Origin: Paracoccus onubensis
GTDB lineage: Bacteria > Pseudomonadota > Alphaproteobacteria > Rhodobacterales > Rhodobacteraceae
Length of the DNA: 33,541 nucleotides
Direction of reading: 5' to 3'
NCBI RefSeq assembly: GCF_003591515.1
Contig: NZ_QZCG01000023.1
Location: 1 to 33,541, forward strand
Each line of letters begins with the position of its first letter. The first letter of the stretch is position 1. The position numbers and the translations under genes were made by a program. Shown one piece after another: positions 15,622 to 24,121 of this stretch. The notes under the pieces were generated by a model that was given only the letters and a program-made list of their open reading frames with translations, searched no databases and was not told the DNA's origin.

Positions 15622-17003
15622 ACGGTCTCCTTGGCTCCGGCGCGGCCAGAGTGGCCTGCAAGCGCATTCTTTCTGACTGATGCCAGAAATTCCAGCCGGC
15701 GCAATGTATAACCGTCCTGACACCCGGCATGTGCCCGGGTTCGTTGCTTCAGCAAATTCTCGGTTTCGTCCAGAAATCCCGCGCGCAGCCCCGCCTCGAC
15801 CGCGATCCGGGAAAAAACATCGCGCTGCGCATGACTTCCGCCCACCGCCTGCAATTCCTGCACCGCCTTTTGCAGATTGAGCCAGGCCATGCAGTAATTC
15901 CCGTTCGCATATGCATGCAGCCCAAGTGCGGTATGATGCCCGTTCCGGCAGATAATCGCCTTCGCATCGCCTTCCGACGGCCGCGCTCTGGCCATATTGC
16001 CGACAAGGCGAGCCGCCGCCTGATCCCGCCCGCCGCCGATCAACCCAAGAAGATAATGCAGATCGGCAAAGGCCAGACAGCCGTCACCGGCACGCTTTTC
16101 AGACAGTTCGGCCACTTCTTCCCAGCGATCACCGACATCGACGCCCTCGATCTCGAGCCGGGCCAGAAGCGAGGTCGCATTCGCGATGTCACGGTAATCA
16201 TCCGTTTTCTCGCGCCGGATCTCGCTATCGTAAAGCGCAAGCGCGGCGTCGAAATCGCCGATATCCAGATGCATCAGGGCCTGATGCCACCAGACATGGA
16301 AGCGAAAATTATTGCAATGCGCCCAAGAGGCTTCGCGCCCGTTCAGCCAGTCAAGCCCCTCTTGCGCGCGGCCCGTCATATCAAAAACATGGGCAACCGC
16401 ATGCAATCCCCATGCATCGTCCGGCGCAAGTTCGACCGCCCGCTGCCCGGTCCGTTCGGCAATGGCGTAATCGCCGGCTTCCTCAAGCGTGAAGGCATGG
16501 CAGCCCAGCATATAGCCTTTGGCGGAATGATCCTCCCAATGGGGCAGTATCGTTTCGACCGAGCGGCGCATGAGATCGGGCCGTCCCATCACGAACTGAA
16601 TCGCCTGCACCATTTTCATGGCCAGCGCATCGCGGGGGTTATCATCCAGCACCTGCTGCAGGCATTCCGCAGCAGCGGCAGGATAGCCCCGAAGCCAAAG
16701 CGCAAGCGCCTGCATGAAACCGGCCTCCCGCGGGGTTGGGGGTCGGCGCCGCGCGGCTGCCAGAGCGGCCTGATATGCCTCTTGCGCGACCGCCGCCATC
16801 TCGCGGCGGCCAAGAAGCAGGCAGGACAATCCGCGGACGGCCTGGGCCAATGCGAAATCGGGATCCTTGGCGATTACCGCGCTCAGATCCGCTGCGGTGG
16901 ATTCCGCATGGGACAGGATACCTTTTATCACACGGTTCCAGATCTCGATATCCGCCGCGTCGAGCGACGTGCAAATCCCCGATAGATCCGTCGCATATGC
17001 CAT
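15618..17003 (-). CDS. TPR protein resembling the TTC38 family
   Basis: A 461-residue soluble helical-repeat protein. Tetratricopeptide-like repeats run from about residue 45 to 430, for example DPDFALAQAVRGLSCLLLGR, the DNPRDALAMKMVQAIQFVMG region, APDDAWGLHAVAHVFDMTGR and WWHQALMHLDIGDFDAALAL. The AVAHVFDMTGRAQEGLDWL and HNxFHVWWHxAL-like pattern resembles the TTC38 family, which has no well-defined bacterial function. GGAG lies eight bases before the ATG. The stop overlaps the opgC start by four bases, so it is the first gene of the opgC-opgG-esterase unit. A role in glucan synthesis is only suggested by that coupling. No signal peptide was seen. Confidence 0.8.
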   Translation of the reverse strand: MAYATDLSGICTSLDAADIEIWNRVIKGILSHAESTAADLSAVIAKDPDFALAQAVRGLSCLLLGRREMAAVAQEAYQAALAAARRRPPTPREAGFMQALALWLRGYPAAAAECLQQVLDDNPRDALAMKMVQAIQFVMGRPDLMRRSVETILPHWEDHSAKGYMLGCHAFTLEEAGDYAIAERTGQRAVELAPDDAWGLHAVAHVFDMTGRAQEGLDWLNGREASWAHCNNFRFHVWWHQALMHLDIGDFDAALALYDSEIRREKTDDYRDIANATSLLARLEIEGVDVGDRWEEVAELSEKRAGDGCLAFADLHYLLGLIGGGRDQAAARLVGNMARARPSEGDAKAIICRNGHHTALGLHAYANGNYCMAWLNLQKAVQELQAVGGSHAQRDVFSRIAVEAGLRAGFLDETENLLKQRTRAHAGCQDGYTLRRLEFLASVRKNALAGHSGRAGAKETV

Positions 17004-17121
17004 TGATTATCTCCACGATTGCGCACCCGGAAAGCGCTGGCGAAGCAGTCTGCCCCGGGATCAGTGCCAGCCACTTCGCCGGTCAGGGCGAATTGTTACA
17101 CCAGCGTCAACATAGTTTAAC

Positions 17122-17150
17122 CGAATGTTATCCACATATGTGGTCATTCG
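17122..17150. promoter_or_regulatory. interrupted palindrome upstream of the TPR gene
   Basis: The 159-base spacer between the acyl-CoA dehydrogenase stop and the TPR gene start contains a perfect 12-base palindrome CCACATATGTGG (17132-17143). It is flanked by outer inverted arms CGAATG (17122-17127) and CATTCG (17145-17150). There is no T-run, so it looks more like an operator than a terminator. It lies about 130 bases upstream of the TPR gene start on the minus strand. Regulator unknown. Confidence 0.4.
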
Positions 17151-17162
17151 TTGGCAACGCTG

Positions 17163-18779
17163 TCAGATACGATCAAGCAATTCCTGCGGGACCGGCGCTC
17201 TCATCGCCCCGGAGACATGACCTCGCTCACCCGCGATACGGGTCGTGACATATGCATCGGACACGACTGTCACGCCGGCCCGGATCAGGACCGAAGCGGT
17301 CAACAGCAGCGCCGTACGCTCGGCAAACCATCTCGCCTCGCCCTCGGGCGGCAGGCCGGGCCAGCGTTCGGCATGGGCTTGCAGTGCCGCGTCATAGCGC
17401 CGGTCGCTGCCCGTGGCCGCACCCAGCTCCGCCCGCAAGCTTTCCGCCGCCAGAGGCTCTTTGGCCAGTGTGCGCAGGATATCCAGACAGATGACATTGC
17501 CCGACCCTTCCCAGATGCCGTTCAAGGGGGCTTCGCGGTAATAAAGCGGCTGGCCGGTTTCCTCGATATATCCCATGCCGCCCAGCACCTCCATCGCCTC
17601 ATAGGTGACGACGGGGCAGCGTTTATTACTTAGAAACTTGGCCAGCGCGACGCCAATCCGCGCAAAGGCGCGGTCCTCGGGGGTCGTGCCGTCGAAAGAC
17701 CGCGCCACCCGCATTCCAAGCGCCAGCGCACCTTCGCAATCAAGCGCAAGATCGGCCATGACGGCCTGCATCAGCGGCTGGTCGATCAGCCTTTTCTGGA
17801 ACGCGCTACGGTGAATGGCCCAATGATGGGCGGCGGCCAGCGACCCGCGCATCAACCCGGCAGGGGCAAGGGCTGTGTCCAGCCGCGTGTGATGCACCAT
17901 TTCGATAATGGTCCGCACGCCCGCGCCTTCGTCGCCCAGACGATACGCGATCGCATCGTGATATTCGATCTCGGCCGACGCGTTCGAACGGTTGCCCAGC
18001 TTCTCCTTCAGCCGCTGGATATGGATAGCGTTCCGCTCGCCTTCCAGCCAGCGCGGCACGAGGAAGCAGGTCAGACCGTCCGGAGCCTGCGCCAGCGTCA
18101 GGAACCCGTCCGACATCGGCGCCGAGCAGAACCATTTATGCCCGGTCAGCCGGTAATGATCGCCCTCGGATATGGCGGTCGTGGCATTGCTGCGCAGATC
18201 CGAGCCGCCCTGTTTTTCGGTCATCGCCATGCCAAGCGTTGCGGCTGATTTTTCGGCGATCGGGCGGGTCGAAGGATCGTAGTCGCGGGCGCTCAGACGC
18301 GGTTGCCAGACTGCCGCAAGCTTTGGATTCGCCGCCAATGCCGGAAACGCGGCATAGGTCATGGTCATCGGGCAGCAATGTCCCGGCTCGGTCTGGCTGG
18401 CCAGATAGACCATGGCGGCATGGGTGACATGGCCGCCTTCGGTCCCGTCCCAGGCGATCCCCGCATAGCCCGCACCAAGGCTCGTTTGCATCAGCCTGTG
18501 CCATGCAGGATGGAAATACACCTCATCCAGCCGCCGTCCGCCCGGATCGAATAGCACCAGTTCCGGGCTGTGCCGGTTCGCGTCCTGTCCGGCCTGCCGC
18601 ATCCCGGCGCTGCCCATGACCTTCCCATATCCGGCAATGATCTCTGCCCGACCATCTTCCCGAGAAACGGCATCGCGCAAGGCGATATCATCTTGCCACA
18701 GGTCGCAATCGCCGCGGTTGGGCGGCTGGTTGCCAACCTCATGTGTGCCGAAATGGCTGCGGGGTGCGGATAGGGTCAT
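17163..18779 (-). CDS. AidB-type acyl-CoA dehydrogenase
   Basis: A flavoprotein of the acyl-CoA dehydrogenase superfamily, 538 residues, in the AidB subgroup (E. coli AidB is about 541). AidB marks visible here are the N-terminal THEVGNQPPNRGDCDLW near 12-28, MAMTEKQGGSDLRSNAT near 184-200, the THKWFCSAP-like GHKWFCSAP, KEKLGNRSNASAEIEYHDA and the near-diagnostic GIWEGSGNVICLDILRTLA near 427-445. E. coli AidB binds DNA and FAD and has isovaleryl-CoA dehydrogenase activity in vitro. In this context oxidation of acyl-CoA made by the divergent operon is an equally good guess. AGGAGG lies four bases before the ATG. It faces the GMC dehydrogenase gene across a 303-base spacer rich in palindromes, suggesting shared control. 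Confidence 0.9.
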   Translation of the reverse strand: MTLSAPRSHFGTHEVGNQPPNRGDCDLWQDDIALRDAVSREDGRAEIIAGYGKVMGSAGMRQAGQDANRHSPELVLFDPGGRRLDEVYFHPAWHRLMQTSLGAGYAGIAWDGTEGGHVTHAAMVYLASQTEPGHCCPMTMTYAAFPALAANPKLAAVWQPRLSARDYDPSTRPIAEKSAATLGMAMTEKQGGSDLRSNATTAISEGDHYRLTGHKWFCSAPMSDGFLTLAQAPDGLTCFLVPRWLEGERNAIHIQRLKEKLGNRSNASAEIEYHDAIAYRLGDEGAGVRTIIEMVHHTRLDTALAPAGLMRGSLAAAHHWAIHRSAFQKRLIDQPLMQAVMADLALDCEGALALGMRVARSFDGTTPEDRAFARIGVALAKFLSNKRCPVVTYEAMEVLGGMGYIEETGQPLYYREAPLNGIWEGSGNVICLDILRTLAKEPLAAESLRAELGAATGSDRRYDAALQAHAERWPGLPPEGEARWFAERTALLLTASVLIRAGVTVVSDAYVTTRIAGERGHVSGAMRAPVPQELLDRI

Positions 18780-18959
18780 GACTCCTCCTGTGTTCAGGAT
18801 AGGGGCGCGAGGCTGGAACGGTCCAGCACCGCGCCAAATGACGTAACGTTACTTGTGCCGATAAGCTGTCATCGGGTGTGAAGCGGCAAAAGCGGCAGGC
18901 GCGGAAATACCCGTAATAGCTCTAAAAAACGACTTTCCGGAGGCCGGGCAGCGGCCGAT

Positions 18960-18988
18960 TTCCACCTCCGTTTCCATATCTGTATAAT
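18960..18988 (+). promoter_or_regulatory. candidate promoter of the GMC-ligase-ALDH operon
   Basis: TTCCAC (18960-18965), 17 bases, then a perfect TATAAT (18983-18988). Transcription would start near 18995, about 95 bases before the GMC start codon. The inverted repeat at 19002-19034 would then lie immediately downstream of the start point, a typical place for a repressor operator. Confidence 0.5.
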
Positions 18989-19001
18989 TCCATATCATTT
19001 G

Positions 19002-19034
19002 TTCCGTACATTTATATTGTTCAAATGTACGAAA
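19002..19034. promoter_or_regulatory. inverted repeat, candidate TetR operator
   Basis: Arms CGTACATTT (19005-19013) and AAATGTACG (19023-19031) are perfect inverted copies separated by nine bases. With one mismatch the symmetry extends to 19002-19034 (TT on the left, AA on the right). It lies between the promoter candidate and the GMC start codon. A TetR-family gene is encoded in the same operon, so autoregulation is plausible; binding is not shown. Confidence 0.5.
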
Positions 19035-19088
19035 TTATGTTATCCATTCACCAAATAAGAAGCAATATTCAAAACAACAGGGGTGGTT

Positions 19089-20729
19089 ATGGAGTATGAC
19101 TATGTTATCGTCGGTGGCGGTTCCGCCGGAGCGACTCTGGCCAATCGGCTAAGCGCGGATCCGAAGAACACGGTGTGCCTTCTGGAAGCGGGCGGAGAGG
19201 GGCGCGGGTTGATCGTGCGTGCGCCGGTCGGCGTCGTCGCCATGATGCCCGGATATGGCAAGATCAATAATTGGGCGCTCAATACCGTGCCGCAGCCGGG
19301 ACTGAATGGCCGGATCGGCTATCAGCCCCGTGGCAAGGCGCTTGGCGGCTCTTCGGCCATCAACGCGATGCTGTATATTCGCGGCCATGCCAGCGATTAC
19401 GACGAATGGCAGGAATTGGGAAACGAGGGTTGGGGATGGCAGGACGTGCTGCCCTATTTCCGCCGCGCGGAAAATAACGAGCGCGGCGAGACGGCGGCGC
19501 ATGGCGCCGAAGGCCCCTTGCAGGTCTCGAACCAGCGTTGCCCCCGACCGATCACGGCGGCATTCATCGAGGCCGCGCAGGAAAACCAGCTTGGCTATCG
19601 CGAGGATTTCAACGACGGCGATCATGAAGGCGCGGGTTATTTTCAGGTCACGCAGTTCCATAGCGGGCCGAAACGGGGCGAGCGCTGCTCGGCTGCGGCC
19701 GGCTATCTTCATCCGATCATGGGCCGGCGCGGGAACCTGACGGTCGTCACCAGCGCGCAGGCGACGCGTATCCTGTTCGAAGGCAAGCGTGCGGTGGGAA
19801 TCCGCTATCGCCGGGGCAAGACCGATCACGAGGTCAGGGCGCGGCGCGAGGTCATATTGGCAAGCGGAGCATTCGGGTCTCCGCAACTCCTGATGCTGTC
19901 GGGGGTCGGTCGCCCCGATGATCTGCGCCAGCACGGCATCGAAACGGTGCATGAACTGCCGGGTGTCGGCCAGAACCTGCAGGACCATATCGATTTCATC
20001 ATGGGCTACAAATCGAAGGACAAGGACAATTTCGGCATCGGTTTCGCCGCAGGCGCCCGCATGCTGAAAGAGGCCCTGAAATGGCGCAGGAACGGCAATT
20101 CCATGATTGCCTCACCCATCGGCGAGGGGGCGGCGTTCTTCAAGTCTTCGCCCAAACTCGACAAGCCCGACTGCCAGATCCATTTCGTCGCCGCCATCGT
20201 CGACAATCACGCCCGGACATTGCATTGGGGCTACGGGTTTTCCTGTCATGTCTGTGTCTTGCGGCCTCATTCCGTGGGCGAGGTCTTCCTGCAAAGCGGC
20301 GACCCGCTTGCCGCGCTGGGAATCGATCCGAAATTTCTCTCGGATGAGCGCGATCTTCAGACGCTGATCAAGGGTGCGAAATACACGCGGAAGATCCTCG
20401 AATCTCCGGCGCTCGCGAAATACCGGCACAAGGAACTGTTCGGCATCCATGACGACATGTCCGATCAGGAATGGGAGCAGGTGATCCGCAATCGCGCCAA
20501 TACTGTCTATCACCCGATCGGCACCTGCAAGATGGGCCATGATGATATGGCGGTCGTGGATAGCTGCCTGCGCGTGCGCGGGATGACGGGGCTGCGCGTG
20601 GTCGACGCCTCGATCATGCCGACCCTGATCGGCGGCAATACCAACGGCCCGACCATCATGATCGCCGAGAAGGCCTCGGACATGATCCTTGCAGAGGCGG
20701 CGGGCGACAGGATGGGTCTGGCCGGATAA
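19089..20729 (+). CDS. GMC-family FAD alcohol dehydrogenase, AlkJ-like
   Basis: A membrane-associated or cytoplasmic flavoprotein of the glucose-methanol-choline family, 546 residues, oxidising primary alcohols to aldehydes. The FAD-binding GGGSAG is at 9-14. GMC signature 1 is PRGKALGGSSAINAMLYIRG (about 79-98) and signature 2 is GAFGSPQLLMLSGVG. The catalytic base is His475 in YHPIGTCKMG, with Asn519 in GGNTNGPTIM as the second active-site residue. Overall it is closer to what I recall of AlkJ of the Pseudomonas alkane cluster than to choline dehydrogenase; polyethylene-glycol dehydrogenases are a related alternative. I chose ATG 19089 (AGGGG upstream); GTG 19083 would add two residues. It is the first gene of a run with an AlkK-like ligase 26 bases downstream. 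Confidence 0.9.
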   Translation: MEYDYVIVGGGSAGATLANRLSADPKNTVCLLEAGGEGRGLIVRAPVGVVAMMPGYGKINNWALNTVPQPGLNGRIGYQPRGKALGGSSAINAMLYIRGHASDYDEWQELGNEGWGWQDVLPYFRRAENNERGETAAHGAEGPLQVSNQRCPRPITAAFIEAAQENQLGYREDFNDGDHEGAGYFQVTQFHSGPKRGERCSAAAGYLHPIMGRRGNLTVVTSAQATRILFEGKRAVGIRYRRGKTDHEVRARREVILASGAFGSPQLLMLSGVGRPDDLRQHGIETVHELPGVGQNLQDHIDFIMGYKSKDKDNFGIGFAAGARMLKEALKWRRNGNSMIASPIGEGAAFFKSSPKLDKPDCQIHFVAAIVDNHARTLHWGYGFSCHVCVLRPHSVGEVFLQSGDPLAALGIDPKFLSDERDLQTLIKGAKYTRKILESPALAKYRHKELFGIHDDMSDQEWEQVIRNRANTVYHPIGTCKMGHDDMAVVDSCLRVRGMTGLRVVDASIMPTLIGGNTNGPTIMIAEKASDMILAEAAGDRMGLAG

Positions 20730-20755
20730 AACCAGAGAAAACGGGAGGAAATGTC

Positions 20756-22387
20756 ATGAGTGGAACGATGATGTATCAGCCGCTGACCACGGGCAGCCTG
20801 ATCGACCATGCCGCCCGGTATCACGGCGGCACCGAGATCGTCTCGGTCGAGACGACCGGCGGAACCGCGCGAAGCGACTGGGCCACCACCCAGGCCAATG
20901 CCCGCAGGCTGGCCTCGGCGCTGGACAGGCTGGGGATCCCGGCGGGTGCGCGCTGCGGCACGATCGCATGGAACAACCGCCGCCATCTGGAAATCTATTT
21001 CGGCGTCGGCGCGGGCGGTCGCGTGACCCATACCATCAATCCGCGACTGACCCCTGAACAGTTGATCTTCATCGCCGATGACGCAGGCGACGAGGTGATC
21101 TTTTTCGACCGCACCTTCCTGCCCGCCGCCGCCAAATTATGCCCGCATTTCAAAACCGTGAAACATGCCGTTCTGATGGGCCCGCGCGACGATGAGGCTG
21201 CCGGAATGATCGAGGGGCTGCTGTTCTACGACGAGCTTCTGGAACAGGGCGATCCGGATTACCAATGGCCGGATCTGGATGAGCGTTCGGCCGCGGCGCT
21301 GTGCTACACATCGGGAACCACGGGCAATCCCAAGGGCGTGCAATATTCCCATCGTTCGCTGGTCCTGCATGCTTTCGGGGCCAATCAGCCGGATGGCACC
21401 TGCATCTCGGCCATGGATTCGCTGCTGCCGGTGGTTCCGATGTTTCACGTCAACGCATGGGGTATCCCCTATATCGCCGCAATGGCCGGGGCACGGCTGA
21501 TCATGCCGGGACCGAAACTGGATGGCGAAAGCCTGATGAACCTGATCAATGACGAGCGGGTGAATGTCGCTTTCGGTGTGCCGACCATCTGGATGGGATT
21601 GTTGCAGGCCCTGCGCTCCTCGGGCGGGAAACTGCCCCTGCTCGAACGGACCTTTGTCGGCGGCACTGCGTTGCCCCCTTCGATGATCGATGCGTTCCGC
21701 GAGGAATACGGGGTCGAACTGATCCACGCATGGGGAATGACCGAAACCGCCCCGGTCGCCACGCTGAACAAGCTGCTGCACAAGCATCTGGAGCTGTCGC
21801 AGGACGAACAGCGCAGGTTGCGCCACGGTCAGGGACGCCCCCTGTTCGGAGTCGAATTGCGGGTGATCGACAGCGAAACAGGGCAGTTGCAGCCCAATGA
21901 CGGCGAACGTCAGGGCAATCTGCAAATCCGCGGGCATTGGATCGTCGAAAGCTATTACGGCAAGGCCGAGAACGCCCTGACCGAAGACGGCTGGTTCGAC
22001 ACCGGCGATATCGCCACGCTGGATCCCGATGGCTACATGGTCATCCGCGACCGTGCCAAGGATATCATCAAATCGGGCGGCGAATGGATCAGCACGGTCG
22101 ATCTGGAAAATATCGCCATTGCCCATCCCGGCATCGGCAATGCCGCCGCAATCGCGGCCTATCATCCCAAATGGGATGAACGCCCGGTGCTGATCTGCAT
22201 CCGCGCCGAAGGCTCGACCGTGGAAGAGGCCGAATTGCTGGCCAGCTATGACGGCAAGGTGGCGAAATGGCAGGTTCCCGACCGGGTGATCTTCGTGGAC
22301 AGCCTGCCCATCGGTGCGACTGGCAAGGTGCAGAAGAACAAGCTGCGCGAAAAATACGGACGGATTCTGACGGAGGACGGGGCATGA
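20756..22387 (+). CDS. fatty-acid-CoA ligase, AlkK-like
   Basis: An adenylate-forming enzyme (543 residues) that activates fatty acids with ATP and CoA. The N-terminus MMYQPLTTGSLIDHAARYHG and AWNNRRHLEIYFGV strongly recall AlkK, the medium-chain acyl-CoA synthetase of alkane clusters. Core motifs are the phosphate loop YTSGTTGNPKGVQYSHRS (about 184-201), PMFHVNAWG, the GWGMTET-like HAWGMTETAP, GWFDTGDIATLDPDGY with RDRAKDIIKSGGEWIS, and the final catalytic lysine in PIGATGKVQKNKLRE. GGGAGG precedes the ATG. The stop overlaps the ALDH start as ATGA (22384-22387), so ligase and dehydrogenase are coupled. It would turn the acid made by the ALDH into acyl-CoA. Chain length cannot be read from sequence alone. 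Confidence 0.93.
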   Translation: MSGTMMYQPLTTGSLIDHAARYHGGTEIVSVETTGGTARSDWATTQANARRLASALDRLGIPAGARCGTIAWNNRRHLEIYFGVGAGGRVTHTINPRLTPEQLIFIADDAGDEVIFFDRTFLPAAAKLCPHFKTVKHAVLMGPRDDEAAGMIEGLLFYDELLEQGDPDYQWPDLDERSAAALCYTSGTTGNPKGVQYSHRSLVLHAFGANQPDGTCISAMDSLLPVVPMFHVNAWGIPYIAAMAGARLIMPGPKLDGESLMNLINDERVNVAFGVPTIWMGLLQALRSSGGKLPLLERTFVGGTALPPSMIDAFREEYGVELIHAWGMTETAPVATLNKLLHKHLELSQDEQRRLRHGQGRPLFGVELRVIDSETGQLQPNDGERQGNLQIRGHWIVESYYGKAENALTEDGWFDTGDIATLDPDGYMVIRDRAKDIIKSGGEWISTVDLENIAIAHPGIGNAAAIAAYHPKWDERPVLICIRAEGSTVEEAELLASYDGKVAKWQVPDRVIFVDSLPIGATGKVQKNKLREKYGRILTEDGA

Positions 22388-24105
22388 ATGCCATGCATTC
22401 GATTACCGATCACGGAGCGCTTGATACAGCGCTGCAGGAGTTGGACGAAGCCAAACATGATTGGGCGCGCATCTCGATCAAGGAGCGCTTGGCGATCCTG
22501 TCCGAGATCAAGGACGCCTTGTTGCCCGTGGCCGAGGACTGGGCGAAAATCGCGTCACGCGCCAAGCAGCTTCCCGAAGGCAGCCCCCTCGAGGGTGAAG
22601 AATGGATATCCGGCCCCTATGCCCTGATGTCCGCCTGCAACGGGTTGTCACAGACCTTTGCGGAAATGGAGGGCAAAGCATTCCTGAGCCATGTCCCGCG
22701 CCGCCAGTTGCCCAATGGCCAGCTTGCCCTGAAAGTCATGCCCCATTCGATCTGGGACCGGTTTCTGCTGTCGGGAGTGAGCGCCGATATCTGGATGCAG
22801 CCGGGCGTCACCGATGACAATCTGGCGTCCCATGCGGCGGTCGCCTATGATATCCCCCCCGAACAGCGGCAGGGCAAGGTGGCCCTGATCCTTGGCGCCG
22901 GAAATATCGCCTCGATCGCGCCGCTGGACGTGTTCCACAAACTGTTCAATGAGAATCAGGTCTGCATTCTCAAGATGAACCCGGTGAATGATTACCTGAC
23001 GCCATTCCTGAAAACCGCGCTTGCGCCGCTGATCCGGCGGAACGCGTTGCGGATCGTCAGCGGCGACGGCGCGACCGGCGCCTATCTGACCGAACATCCG
23101 CTGGTCGAAGAGATGCATATCACCGGCTCGCAGGCGACCCATGACGCCATCGTCTGGGGTACGGGCGAGGAGGGCAGGCGCAATCGCGCCAGCGGCACGC
23201 CCCGCAACAACAGGCGCTTCACCTCGGAACTGGGCGCGGTCTGCCCGACAATCGTCGTGCCCGGACCGTGGAGCGCGGCAGATATCCGTTTTCAGGCCGA
23301 ACATATCGTCACGCAGAAACTGCATAATTCCGGTTTCAACTGCATCGCATGTCAGGTCATCATCACGAAAAGGGGCTGGGAACTTGGCCCGGCATTGTTC
23401 GAGGCCGCCAAGGCGGTCGTCGCCCGCTCGGCCCGTCCCGCCTATTATCCGGGTGCCGTGGACCGGATGGAAATTTACATGGCGAAATCGTCCGAACGGG
23501 TAAAACTGCCGCGTGGCGATGCCCCTGCCCTGATCGTGACCGAGACCGGCCATTCCGATTATTTCCGCGAAGCCGAGGTTTTCGCCCCCGCCATGTCGCG
23601 CACCCGGCTGGATGCTTCCGATCCCGAGGACTTCCTGCGCCGCGCCGTCGCCTATGCCAATGACCAGCTGCATGGTACCCTGGGCGCGAATATCCTGATC
23701 CATCCGAAAACGCTTCGCTCCATCGGGCGCACGCGCTTTACAGAGATCATCGCGGAACTGCGCTATGGCACCATCGCCGTCAACGCATGGACCGGCTTGG
23801 GCTTTTTGCTGCCTCCCTGTCCGTGGGGCGCCTTTCCCGGCCACAGCCTTCAGGATGTGCAAAGCGGCATCGGTACCGTGCATAATTGCCTGATGCTGGA
23901 AAAGACCGAACGCACGGTGGTCGAGGCGCCGTTTCGGCCCTTTCCGCGCAATCTGCTGAGTGGCGGGCGGACGCTGTTGCCGCGCCCACCGTGGTTCATC
24001 ACGAATCGGCGTCAGGATCGGCTGGGCAAACTTCTGGTCGACTTCCAGCATCGTCCCGGCTGGTCCAAACTGCCAAAGATCTTCATGAACGCTTTGCGGG
24101 GCTGA
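22384..24105 (+). CDS. aldehyde dehydrogenase family protein, atypical
   Basis: A 573-residue aldehyde dehydrogenase superfamily protein. Catalytic elements are Glu282 in ELGAVCP and Cys320 in NSGFNCIAC, with the usual spacing, plus the EVFAPAM block corresponding to EEIFGPV. It departs from common ALDHs in several ways. It is about 80 residues longer than the usual 480-500, the first 120 residues are unlike standard ALDH N-termini, and the coenzyme loop reads ITGSQATHDAIV where a second glycine is normal. A long loop EEGRRNRASGTPRNNRRF precedes the catalytic Glu, and a Pro-rich C-terminal tail follows LEKTERTVVEAPF. I chose the ATG at 22384, overlapping the ligase stop. Likely role: oxidation of the aldehyde from the GMC enzyme. 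An acyl-CoA reductase role is less likely but not excluded. Confidence 0.85.
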   Translation: MNAMHSITDHGALDTALQELDEAKHDWARISIKERLAILSEIKDALLPVAEDWAKIASRAKQLPEGSPLEGEEWISGPYALMSACNGLSQTFAEMEGKAFLSHVPRRQLPNGQLALKVMPHSIWDRFLLSGVSADIWMQPGVTDDNLASHAAVAYDIPPEQRQGKVALILGAGNIASIAPLDVFHKLFNENQVCILKMNPVNDYLTPFLKTALAPLIRRNALRIVSGDGATGAYLTEHPLVEEMHITGSQATHDAIVWGTGEEGRRNRASGTPRNNRRFTSELGAVCPTIVVPGPWSAADIRFQAEHIVTQKLHNSGFNCIACQVIITKRGWELGPALFEAAKAVVARSARPAYYPGAVDRMEIYMAKSSERVKLPRGDAPALIVTETGHSDYFREAEVFAPAMSRTRLDASDPEDFLRRAVAYANDQLHGTLGANILIHPKTLRSIGRTRFTEIIAELRYGTIAVNAWTGLGFLLPPCPWGAFPGHSLQDVQSGIGTVHNCLMLEKTERTVVEAPFRPFPRNLLSGGRTLLPRPPWFITNRRQDRLGKLLVDFQHRPGWSKLPKIFMNALRG

Positions 24106-24121
24106 ATCGAAAAGAGAACCG

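Larger units (their letters stand above)
18780..19082. promoter_or_regulatory. divergent control region of the alcohol/alkyl sulfate cluster
   Basis: This 303-base spacer separates the AidB-type gene (minus) from the GMC dehydrogenase (plus) and has no credible gene. From left to right it holds a hairpin GCTGGA-ACGG-TCCAGC (18812-18827) just before the AidB-type ribosome site and a perfect palindrome GTAACGTTAC (18843-18852). Further right are a 9-base direct repeat TTCCATATC (18972-18980 and 18988-18996) flanking a TATAAT, and a long inverted repeat at 19002-19034. The right third (about 18965-19080) is clearly AT-rich against its GC-rich surroundings. This is the expected layout for two divergent promoters with operators. 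Confidence 0.7.
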
